The notes under the pieces were generated by a model that was not told the origin of the DNA, did not search any database, and saw only the letters and a list, made by a program, of their open reading frames with translations. This document shows, piece by piece, positions 1-6,973 of a stretch of 22,637 nt of DNA (its first letter is position 1; every line of letters begins with the position of its first letter). Source of the stretch: a virus; the IMG/VR virus record IMGVR_UViG_3300030389_004382, positions 1-22,637 of that record. One strand, written 5' to 3'. The translations under genes and the position numbers were made by a program.

Positions 1-1038
1 TGCTATCTTTGGATTTTTATTTTTTATTGACCAGGTCATTTTATTAAAATCAGGTTTTCCCTTAAATCCAGCTCTAGCTAATAAAGCATCGAGTTCATCC
101 AAGTCTTTATTTGTGCTACCTCGTTTTAGTTTGTATACGGCTTCAGTCACATCCTCTTTTTTGATACAATTTCTATATCTTTTACCAAACATAATTTTTG
201 TCTTACGAGTAGGATGTGTCATGTATCCTTTTTGACAAGCCTCACACAAACATAAATCTTCTAAAATTGTATCGACATATTCATCTATTTCTTTTTTAAT
301 AAACTTATCTTTAATCCTTTGAAAAATACTTTTAGCTTTTTTGTGAGCAGCAGGATCTTTATCAGCATAAGATTTGTTTTTTGCCGTCATGACTGACACT
401 TTTTTTCCATCTTTATTTTGTACAACCATCCTTTGTGCAGCGGCTATGGCAGCTGGATTTTCATTAATTACACTTTCTTTCTTCAAACGACTCTTTTCAG
501 CTCGTCCTCTGTTGGTTGACTCTTTTTCAAACCCCACGATTTTTCCTCCCTTATGAGAAGCGTCTTTTCCATCCCCATTCCCATAAGTGCCTTTTTGTCT
601 GTTGTATTTATTTAACTCGGCTCTGTATTTTTTAGCTTTTGTTGATGATTGAAATTTTTTGTATTCTGCTTTGTAATCTCTATCAGCAGCCTCACCCAAC
701 TTACTCATCCATTCTAAACCAGGTATTTCTATGTCCTTTACTTTGAATTTTTTTTCAAATTCTTTTTTACCCTTTACTATTTTTTTCAAATGAGGTGGAA
801 GTTCACCTGTTTTATCAAACTCATCTCTCATTTTTTTAATTTGTGATTTTGATAAGGATTCTTTTTTAACAGGTAAATCATCGTGTTTAGTTTTAGCATA
901 TTTCTTCACACTACTCTTTTTCATTTTTTTGGCAGCATCTTGCGCAGCTTTGGAAAATTTACTTGCGGGTTGTTCACCCTTTTGGATTGACCGAACAATT
1001 CCCATGAACTTCTGTTGTTTCTTGGAAACCGATGGCAT
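1..1038 (-). CDS. DUF3008-headed protein, 3' end beyond window
   Basis: The frame is open from the ATG at 1038 to the left edge, giving 346 residues with no stop, so the C-terminus is missing. Residues 1-62 or so resemble the small phage family DUF3008, with the start MPSVSKKQQKFMGIV and a later TKHDDLPVKK; family members are usually little longer than that segment. Here it is followed by about 280 extra residues, very rich in Lys, Ala, Glu and Asp. They include a cysteine cluster (C263, C265, C268, with C301 further on) that could bind a metal. A good Shine-Dalgarno (GAGGGG) lies before the ATG, and the protease gene ends one base upstream. The place after the protease is where T4 carries its scaffold gene 22, and the charged composition would suit a core protein, but I see no specific gp22 likeness. 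I-N-E at about residues 191-193 is a possible gp21-type cleavage site. The function is unknown. Confidence 0.8.
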   Translation of the reverse strand, partial: MPSVSKKQQKFMGIVRSIQKGEQPASKFSKAAQDAAKKMKKSSVKKYAKTKHDDLPVKKESLSKSQIKKMRDEFDKTGELPPHLKKIVKGKKEFEKKFKVKDIEIPGLEWMSKLGEAADRDYKAEYKKFQSSTKAKKYRAELNKYNRQKGTYGNGDGKDASHKGGKIVGFEKESTNRGRAEKSRLKKESVINENPAAIAAAQRMVVQNKDGKKVSVMTAKNKSYADKDPAAHKKAKSIFQRIKDKFIKKEIDEYVDTILEDLCLCEACQKGYMTHPTRKTKIMFGKRYRNCIKKEDVTEAVYKLKRGSTNKDLDELDALLARAGFKGKPDFNKMTWSIKNKNPKIA

Positions 1039-1039
1039 T

Positions 1040-1642
1040 TTATCCCCTCATTATAGAGTTGATAATAGATTCAATTTTTGTTTCAGGTTTTTGTTTTTCC
1101 ACACCTTCGTTAACTGGTCTCATAAAAGCACCGTGTGTGGATGGATTGGATACAAAATCAAAAGCGATTAGTTCGAAGTCTGGCTGAACCTCAACAGTTC
1201 CATCCTCACCATTCTTTTCATTTACTGGTTCTACACTACCTAATCCTCTTGATGAAATACCAAGTTTAATTCCTGATTTAAACAGTTCTTTTAATATATT
1301 TCCACTCGGCGTTGACAGAACTTCTACAGTCCCTAAAAGGTCGTCACCATCCCAATGCATCTCAATAACATTATGTGATGCATTATTTAAATTAACTACA
1401 GAAGATTCTGGATGGTCGAGTTCTCCGAGTGCTCTTCTTTCAGCTACCTGTTCGTCTAAATATTTAGAAACTTCTTTTAATAATACTTCTCGTGGGTAAA
1501 CTCGGCCATTTTGATTTTTTGATTCAGCTCTCTGTAGTACACCCTTTACTATTAAACGACCATCGTTTTCTTTGATACTCTCATCAATCTTTTGACGAGA
1601 TATCTCGAATGGTCTTACATCTACTAATAATTTTTTATTCAT
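1040..1642 (-). CDS. 21: Prohead core protease, T4 gp21-like (peptidase S80 type)
   Basis: This 200-residue serine protease is expected to act inside the prohead, cutting scaffold and capsid proteins after (L/I)-x-E before DNA packaging. The family signature is clear: N-Q-N-G-R-V-Y-P at residues 43-50, G-E-L-D-H-P at 73-78 with the probable catalytic His77, and G-I-S-S-R-G at 128-133 with the catalytic Ser at 130 or 131. The length matches T4 gp21 (about 210). The start ATG follows AGGG at a suitable distance. Four bases separate it from the 105-residue gene upstream, and one base separates its stop from the DUF3008 gene. The position downstream of the portal is that of T4 gene 21. I am confident of the family; the exact substrates in this phage are inferred. 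Confidence 0.93.
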   Translation of the reverse strand: MNKKLLVDVRPFEISRQKIDESIKENDGRLIVKGVLQRAESKNQNGRVYPREVLLKEVSKYLDEQVAERRALGELDHPESSVVNLNNASHNVIEMHWDGDDLLGTVEVLSTPSGNILKELFKSGIKLGISSRGLGSVEPVNEKNGEDGTVEVQPDFELIAFDFVSNPSTHGAFMRPVNEGVEKQKPETKIESIINSIMRG

Positions 1643-1646
1643 TTTA

Positions 1647-1964
1647 TTACCCTACGTTTCCTGTGTACACAAATGTTATGTCACCAGTCTTTCCACCATT
1701 ACTCGTCCAGGCAATGGGATTTATATCTATCCTAACAGGACCTCCGGCAACATTTTCGATTTTAGAACCACTTTGATAAGTGTCCAAACTACCAGATTCG
1801 TATGCAAAAGAATAATCTCCAATAGTATTTATCAAAATATAATTAGGTCTATCGTGTCTAGCTGGATAGGGAGCCGGTGTGATTGCCTTACCATAAGCAC
1901 TTAATGGAATAGATTTTGGTTGTTGTTTTTTACTATTGTTAGGATCTGCTTCGTATCTTGACAT
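1647..1964 (-). CDS. Unknown 105-residue protein in head module
   Basis: I do not recognise this protein. It has a Pro/Lys-rich N-terminal third with no obvious fold, then a segment that looks beta-rich (R-P-N-Y-I-L-I-N-T-I-G-D-Y, later V-R-I-D-I-N-P-I-A-W and D-I-T-F-V-Y-T-G), with no Cys, signal peptide or membrane helix. It is translated from an ATG directly after the TAA of the upstream gene, with a very strong Shine-Dalgarno (GGGGAGG) inside that gene's last codons, so high expression is likely. Lying between portal and protease, it could be a small virion or prohead component in the place of T4 67/68, but no sequence likeness to those is visible. A compact beta protein with a flexible leader would also suit a decoration or completion protein. 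Confidence 0.8.
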   Translation of the reverse strand: MSRYEADPNNSKKQQPKSIPLSAYGKAITPAPYPARHDRPNYILINTIGDYSFAYESGSLDTYQSGSKIENVAGGPVRIDINPIAWTSNGGKTGDITFVYTGNVG

Positions 1965-2276
1965 TTATTTGCCTCCCCAAGAGCTTCGTTTAACCCAAAT
2001 ATCAAAAAGGATATCGGATACTTCTTTTCTTATTTCTTTCTTTATCTTTTTGATATCGTCATTAGATAAAGCTTCATCAACAAACTTATATCCAGTCTGT
2101 TTCTCAATATCTTTCTTCCTTTTCTTTTTCATCCCCTTCTTACTGAAGGCATAAGGTGTCATTATAGGATCAATACTTGCAGTTGTAGTTATTTCTTTTA
2201 GTTTTTTACTAAATAAACTACTTGCCAGTTCCTTGACTATGGAATCAAACTTTGTTGAGTTCTTTATCGAGTTCAT
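1965..2276 (-). CDS. Unknown 103-residue basic protein in head module
   Basis: This is a small, strongly basic, mostly helical protein that I do not recognise. A Lys-rich run at about residues 47-55 (K-K-G-M-K-K-K-R-K) is followed by a helical half with alternating Lys and Asp/Glu and a short C-terminal tail, R-S-S-W-G-G-K. The ATG overlaps the end of the upstream gene by 32 bases in another frame, with only a weak GAGAT as ribosome site, so translation is probably coupled. Its stop abuts the ATG of the 105-residue gene. T4 places the small prohead core proteins 67 and 68 between portal and protease, and a charged helical protein would fit that job, but that is inference from position only. 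Confidence 0.75.
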   Translation of the reverse strand: MNSIKNSTKFDSIVKELASSLFSKKLKEITTTASIDPIMTPYAFSKKGMKKKRKKDIEKQTGYKFVDEALSNDDIKKIKKEIRKEVSDILFDIWVKRSSWGGK

Positions 2277-3090
2277 AGTATCTCAACAATTGAACAACAG
2301 AGTTATCGTCTGTTTGTTTTGATTCATTTAAACAGAACTTATCAACACAGTTGATTGCTTCCTGTAATTTAATTTTTAATACTTTATCTTTTACTTTCTT
2401 AACTTTACTATTCAACTTCTTTTTAAGTTTTGGTATTTGTGTTTCTACAAATATCGAAAAGTTATTAGTATTTGAAATATTACTAATGTACTCTTTAAGA
2501 ACATGTTTTTGTTCATCAGAAAGATTAGTGTATTTTTTATTGAACTTTTCTAAAAGTGTTTTATAAGAAAGTATTCTTAAATCTTTATCTTTAAACTCTT
2601 CAGGTATATAAGATTTATTTTTAGTATGTTTTACAGTTGTAACATTCTCTACAATAATAAAGTAACTTTCAGTTTTTTCATCAGCTCCCATTTCATTTAT
2701 ACCTTCGAATAATTTGTATACAGAAGCAAATACTTTATAGTTTGGTACTTTAGAACTGAATAACTGATTTACATCATAAGATTCTTTTATAGAAGCAATA
2801 ATATTGTATTTTTCTCTACGAAGTGTAGCATTATTTAATCTACCCCTTTGTCTTATAACTTCAGATAAAAAGAAGTCGGCTTTTTTATCTGACTTAAACT
2901 TTTTTGTCATAATTAGATTGTACAAAGCCAACTCTTTTCCTATCTCAGTATGTTCATTAAATTGTTTTTTAATGATTTTGAGAGCTGGTGATTCCTTTTT
3001 CTTGTTCAAAACATCTACGGTCACTTGTCTTAAAAGGAACTCAAAGAGTAGTCCCGTATTCCTTAACTTACTATGCTTAAATTTGCTCAT
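2245..3090 (-). CDS. Unknown 281-residue helical protein after portal
   Basis: This protein is Lys-rich and predicted helical, starting MSKFKHSKLRNTGLLFE. I chose the ATG at 3090 over an in-frame TTG 27 bases upstream because the ATG has a TTGGAA site about eight bases before it and the TTG has none. The N-terminal half has a conserved look (R-R-E-K-Y-N-I-I near residue 92, then S-K-V-P-N-Y-K-V-F-A-S-V-Y-K-L-F-E). I recall similar uncharacterised proteins from marine T4-like phages but cannot verify this here. The C-terminal third is a run of Lys-rich helices with two cysteines near the end. It overlaps the next gene by 32 bases. A role in the head or the portal vertex is plausible from its place; no enzyme motif is visible. 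Confidence 0.8.
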   Translation of the reverse strand: MSKFKHSKLRNTGLLFEFLLRQVTVDVLNKKKESPALKIIKKQFNEHTEIGKELALYNLIMTKKFKSDKKADFFLSEVIRQRGRLNNATLRREKYNIIASIKESYDVNQLFSSKVPNYKVFASVYKLFEGINEMGADEKTESYFIIVENVTTVKHTKNKSYIPEEFKDKDLRILSYKTLLEKFNKKYTNLSDEQKHVLKEYISNISNTNNFSIFVETQIPKLKKKLNSKVKKVKDKVLKIKLQEAINCVDKFCLNESKQTDDNSVVQLLRYYELDKELNKV

Positions 3091-3126
3091 ATAATATTCC
3101 AAAGTATTTTGATACAATTATTCATA

Positions 3127-3135
3127 TATAAATAT
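3127..3135 (+). promoter_or_regulatory. TATAAATAT element in portal downstream gap
   Basis: The nine bases match the T4 late promoter core TATAAATA, but on the plus strand, opposite to all genes. They lie 37 bases or more upstream of the 281-residue gene, in a 70-base gap with no hairpin. Real promoter function is uncertain. Confidence 0.25.
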
Positions 3136-3160
3136 AACGTAAATTAGATAAAGTAGTGAA

Positions 3161-4921
3161 TTACTCTTTTATTATATTATCTTCACTCAACATAGATGGT
3201 TTCTTTTTAGGAAACTTATCTTTAAGTTGGTTTAAGATACCCTCACGAGCAACTACTGTACTAGCTTTTGATGTGGCAAGAGGTGATTTACCTTTGAATT
3301 CTCTTTTTCCATATGACCTATCAACGTCTTTTAGACTTTCGTGACCGTATTTATCTGTCATCGTTTCCTTATCTTTAAAAGGATCTTTTTCACTACCACC
3401 CCATTCGCCTTTTCTACTTACTTCGAAATCGTCTTCTTCTCCACCCTCCTCTTCAGGTGGTTCTGTAGCAGGATCTTTACCTTCTGTTTCTATGGCCTCA
3501 AGTCTAAACTTTTGTTTAGTGTCTTCTACAATACCTTCATAGATGTTAATCTTTTGTTCATCACTCAAATCGAAGATATTATCATAAACCCATTTTCTAC
3601 TAAATAGTTTACTATCTATTGCCTTTTCAGCAATGTCAAGTTGTTGACTCATTAACTCAATCTTTTCTTGTTCGTGAATCATCGATGGATTCTGTAGTTC
3701 TAATGTAAAATCAATTAAATCAGAATCATCAAATCCTTGTGAGTAAAGATGAACAATACCAATTTTAGTTAACTCACTTACGATAATCTTTTGTAACCTT
3801 TCAATTGTACGAGCAAAACGAACATCCTCAGCAGCAAGTGTAGCTTTACCACCACTTAAACCTTCCTCATATCCTAAGAAAGCTTTTGGTATTCTTAAAC
3901 TAGCCATCAACTTGTTTCTAAGATATTCGATGTCTTCTATCGCGTCATTGTTAGAAAGACCTGGTAGAGTATCAATCTCTGTTCCACTATCCCCACCACG
4001 AACAGGTAGAAAGTAATCTTCTGTGACCGACTCTACATTATATTTCAAATTATACTCACCTGTGGTTTGATCGATGACAGGTGTCTTCTTCATCTTATTG
4101 ATGATTCTTTGCATAAACTGTTCGACCTCTCTTGGTGGTATGTTTCCAACATCGACCTTAAATATTCTTTTTTCGGGCGCTCTCATAATTCTGTGAATCA
4201 ACATAGCGTCTTCCATCAAAGTCAATTGTTTGAATATCTTTCTTCCATTCTCTAACATTGAGCGCCCATACGGTAAAAAGTTTGTATCGGATAAAACACG
4301 AAAGTGAGCCATCTCATAATTTTCTTTTATTTCTTTCTTCTCCATGTTTATTTCAAACTGAATTAATTGTGGATTAGCAGGATCGTGGTCTTCTAATCGT
4401 GTGATATCATAAGCAGAAATAGGTTTGACATTTACCACTCCATACTTATCTACAATATCTAACTGAAGATAAAAATCACCATACTTAGTCATATTACGAA
4501 TCCAACTCCATAAATTATATTCGATGTTTATGACATCATAATATAAGTTGTGTAAAATCTTTTGTACTTTTGTATTTTCACTTTTTACTTTTAAAATTTC
4601 CCCTTCAATATTTGTAACTGTGCTTTCGTCTGAATATATGTCAAGAGCAGAAGCAATAATCGGGTCTTGATCCATTAACTCGTAATCTTTGAACAAGTCG
4701 TGTTTTCTAATCTCATAAGCAGCTCGTCTGTTTTGAGCAACCGAATATGGATTTGAATATGTGTTTTGTATCAACCTCTGATATCGGTCAATAAAATTCG
4801 ATGTTAAACTTGTTTGTGTAAAGTCTAAATCCTTTACCACCAAACGATTATCGTCTGTTTTTCTAATGATTACATTAGATTGAAATAATCTTCCAAGTCT
4901 TGTAAATAAATTATCTGCCAT
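3161..4921 (-). CDS. 20: Portal vertex protein, T4 gp20-like
   Basis: The portal protein forms the dodecameric ring at one capsid vertex. It nucleates head assembly, docks the terminase and passes DNA in and out. The 586 residues compare with 524 in T4 gp20. The N-terminal region has the typical gp20 text: R-Y-Q-R-L-I at about 45-50, Y-E-L-M-D-Q-D-P-I-I-A-S-A-L-D-I-Y-S-D-E near 80-99, and the acid/aromatic wing with W-S-W-I-R-N-M-T-K-Y-G-D-F-Y. The middle has R-I-M-R-A-P-E-K-R-I-F, L-P-G-L-S-N-N-D-A-I-E-D-I and K-A-F-L-G-Y-E, all usual in this family. The C-terminal 100 residues are acidic, then basic, and low in complexity. The start has a GGGGT site, three bases after the terminase stop. 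No sheath or tube gene lies between terminase and portal, unlike T4. Confidence 0.95.
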   Translation of the reverse strand: MADNLFTRLGRLFQSNVIIRKTDDNRLVVKDLDFTQTSLTSNFIDRYQRLIQNTYSNPYSVAQNRRAAYEIRKHDLFKDYELMDQDPIIASALDIYSDESTVTNIEGEILKVKSENTKVQKILHNLYYDVINIEYNLWSWIRNMTKYGDFYLQLDIVDKYGVVNVKPISAYDITRLEDHDPANPQLIQFEINMEKKEIKENYEMAHFRVLSDTNFLPYGRSMLENGRKIFKQLTLMEDAMLIHRIMRAPEKRIFKVDVGNIPPREVEQFMQRIINKMKKTPVIDQTTGEYNLKYNVESVTEDYFLPVRGGDSGTEIDTLPGLSNNDAIEDIEYLRNKLMASLRIPKAFLGYEEGLSGGKATLAAEDVRFARTIERLQKIIVSELTKIGIVHLYSQGFDDSDLIDFTLELQNPSMIHEQEKIELMSQQLDIAEKAIDSKLFSRKWVYDNIFDLSDEQKINIYEGIVEDTKQKFRLEAIETEGKDPATEPPEEEGGEEDDFEVSRKGEWGGSEKDPFKDKETMTDKYGHESLKDVDRSYGKREFKGKSPLATSKASTVVAREGILNQLKDKFPKKKPSMLSEDNIIKE

Positions 4922-4924
4922 GTT

Positions 4925-6505
4925 TTACCCCAATAGCCAACTTAAATCCTCTTCCTCACCGTTTTTAAGTTTTACCTTATACGGATTATCCTTCGGAGCA
5001 GATGGTGTCATCACAGTTGTATTACCATTCAGGTTTCCAATTGCACCAACCAAACTACTCTGAAACTCGTTTCTCTCTGATTGAATACGGATAGCCGTAT
5101 CCCTTATCCACAGAAGAATAGAATAAGACATAACAAGGTCATCATTATATCCATCTAATGCTTCAGTTTTACTATTCTTATATATAAATACAAAAAGTTC
5201 ATCAATTAATCGTGTAGATTTTATCTTTACCATTTTTTCACGAGTATATTCTTCCATTTTAGCGATAATTAATGGCTTTGATTTCATTGTTGTAGTAAAA
5301 CCTGGTATCTTGTTTCTATCTATACTTCTATATTTGTTTGTGTGTTGAATGTCCTCATCTACGATTAGATGATTTTTTTCTTGATAAAAAAGGTTTTCAT
5401 ATCCCCTATCAATGATAGTTTGTAAAGTTGCCCATCCAATATTGTTGTTTTCCACAACAAGTAGAGCATCATTATATTTGGTTGCTAATTCTATAAGAAA
5501 GTTTCCAAACTCGGTTGTTCCTAATTGACCTTTATATTCAGCAACTTGTTCCATGTCTTCTATATCAAAAACTTGTGCGGCTGAGTAATCTGTCCCATCT
5601 CCACGAGCTACGTCAGCACATATTAAATAATTCTTATCATAATTTGGATAATCCCATATCCAAAGGTTTCTATCAAATCCACTCTTCTCATTTGGCTCAC
5701 AACATATGTTTTCTTTATACCATTCTAATATGGCAGGATCAACAACTGAACGACCAGAACTTAGAAAGTCGGCATCACACTCTTGAGCTGCCTTACTTGG
5801 TCCTAATATTCGGTCTTGTTCTCGTCTCCAACTTTCATCTCTTTCAGGATGATCTGTCCAATGAAGTTTAACAGTATTGAATTTATTTAAACCATCTGTA
5901 GCATCCATCCAAGTTTTATGAAACCAATTACCCACACCATTAGGTGTAGATATGGCAATACACTTACCACCGGTAGCAAGTGTCTGTTGAGCAGCAGTCC
6001 ATATCGTATCAATCTTGTCTATGAAAGCAGCCTCGTCTAAGATGAGTAAAGATAGTGCCTCAGAACGACCAGCTGACTCGTTAGAAGCAATAGCTTTTAT
6101 CTGACTACCATTCTTGAAAATAAGTGATAGTTTATTGTTTTCAACAATAGCAGTTTTCAACCATTGTGGTAATCCCTCATACATAATACGAACTTTTGTA
6201 ACCAAGTTCTTTGCTGTATCTTTTGCAGTGGCAATACATAGAATATTTTTGTCTGCATTAAATAACATCATCCATAATGAGTAAGCGGCAGTTAGAGTAG
6301 ATATACCTAACTGACGAGATTTTAAAATGACATTATAGTCGTGTTGAGCATACTCATCTAACACATCATACTGATAAGGAAAGAGTTTAAACTTTATCTT
6401 ACCCCTTTGAGGATGTTGTATCACACAAAACTCATTAATAAAATATGAAGGATCTTTAGCGCACTTCAAATAGTTTTGTTTTATTGCTTGTTTTAGATTA
6501 CTCAT
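4925..6505 (-). CDS. 17: Large terminase subunit, T4 gp17-like
   Basis: This is the DNA-packaging motor: an N-terminal ATPase that pumps DNA through the portal and a C-terminal RNase H-like nuclease that cuts the concatemer. In the 526 residues I see Walker A S-R-Q-L-G-I-S-T at 63-70, Walker B L-L-I-L-D-E at 153-158, and coupling motif S-T-P-N-G at 186-190. The nuclease acidic residues are Asp298 (A-D-V-A-R-G-D-G-T-D), Glu352 (V-V-E-N-N-N) and Asp455/456 (G-Y-N-D-D). It is intact, with no intron or inserted nuclease. The ATG overlaps the upstream stop as ATGA and has no clear Shine-Dalgarno, so translation probably depends on readout of the zinc-ribbon gene before it. It is somewhat shorter than T4 gp17 (610), mainly at the N-terminus. 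Confidence 0.97.
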   Translation of the reverse strand: MSNLKQAIKQNYLKCAKDPSYFINEFCVIQHPQRGKIKFKLFPYQYDVLDEYAQHDYNVILKSRQLGISTLTAAYSLWMMLFNADKNILCIATAKDTAKNLVTKVRIMYEGLPQWLKTAIVENNKLSLIFKNGSQIKAIASNESAGRSEALSLLILDEAAFIDKIDTIWTAAQQTLATGGKCIAISTPNGVGNWFHKTWMDATDGLNKFNTVKLHWTDHPERDESWRREQDRILGPSKAAQECDADFLSSGRSVVDPAILEWYKENICCEPNEKSGFDRNLWIWDYPNYDKNYLICADVARGDGTDYSAAQVFDIEDMEQVAEYKGQLGTTEFGNFLIELATKYNDALLVVENNNIGWATLQTIIDRGYENLFYQEKNHLIVDEDIQHTNKYRSIDRNKIPGFTTTMKSKPLIIAKMEEYTREKMVKIKSTRLIDELFVFIYKNSKTEALDGYNDDLVMSYSILLWIRDTAIRIQSERNEFQSSLVGAIGNLNGNTTVMTPSAPKDNPYKVKLKNGEEEDLSWLLG

Positions 6506-6963
6506 CTTTTGTGTTCGTGATTAGCAATAGCATTTGCCACAGTTTTATCAAAGGCACCCTTACTACTATCTTGTAAATTCATCTCAGATTCGTATTCAGC
6601 AAGAACAGCTTCCCATCTTTTTTCTTCCATTTCTTTTACCCAATCTTCCCACTGACCTTTTCTTTTTAAATTTGCTTCGAACTCCATTTGACAATATTTA
6701 CATTTTTGAAATCTATCATAAGTTTGTTGGTCAATTGTTTTCAAAATAAGTTTTTCACAATCGTTACATTTATCAAATCCTCTTGGTGGGATTTTGGTAA
6801 TCTGTTTTCTTTTACCATCTTCTATCTTCCAACTACGACCACGAGCATCTGTCCATTCTTCACCCTCTTTTCTCTGTTGAACAGTTTTACTCTCATAGCC
6901 AGTTTGTATGGGACGATTATAAATACCCTTTACCATCTTTTGAATTTTTTCTATATTACTCAT
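6502..6963 (-). CDS. Zinc-ribbon protein, candidate small terminase
   Basis: This 153-residue protein has a likely four-cysteine zinc site: C66-N-D-C69 and C88-K-Y-C91, separated by 18 residues and followed by a charged helical tail. The N-terminal 60 residues are basic and include E-E-W-T-D-A-R-G-R-S-W, which looks like a small beta unit. The gene runs straight into the large terminase through an ATGA overlap, which links the amounts of the two proteins. In T4 the gene in this place is 16, the small terminase, which has no zinc ribbon. I therefore propose a packaging-partner role from position and a nucleic-acid-binding look, not from sequence likeness. A zinc-ribbon transcription or nuclease cofactor would be an alternative. 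An AAGG site precedes the ATG. Confidence 0.85.
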   Translation of the reverse strand: MSNIEKIQKMVKGIYNRPIQTGYESKTVQQRKEGEEWTDARGRSWKIEDGKRKQITKIPPRGFDKCNDCEKLILKTIDQQTYDRFQKCKYCQMEFEANLKRKGQWEDWVKEMEEKRWEAVLAEYESEMNLQDSSKGAFDKTVANAIANHEHKR

Positions 6964-6973
6964 AACCTTATCC

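Noticed and set aside
2245-3117. TTG start giving a 290-residue version of the protein after the portal
   Set aside because: No ribosome site before the TTG; the ATG at 3090 has one, and MSKFKHSK looks like a true N-terminus.
3091-3160. Rho-independent terminator after the portal gene
   Set aside because: I found no GC-rich hairpin followed by a T run on the minus strand here, nor in the other gaps.
5515-5871. 118-codon open frame on the plus strand
   Set aside because: It lies wholly inside the well-supported terminase gene on the other strand, has no ribosome site and reads like an antisense shadow.
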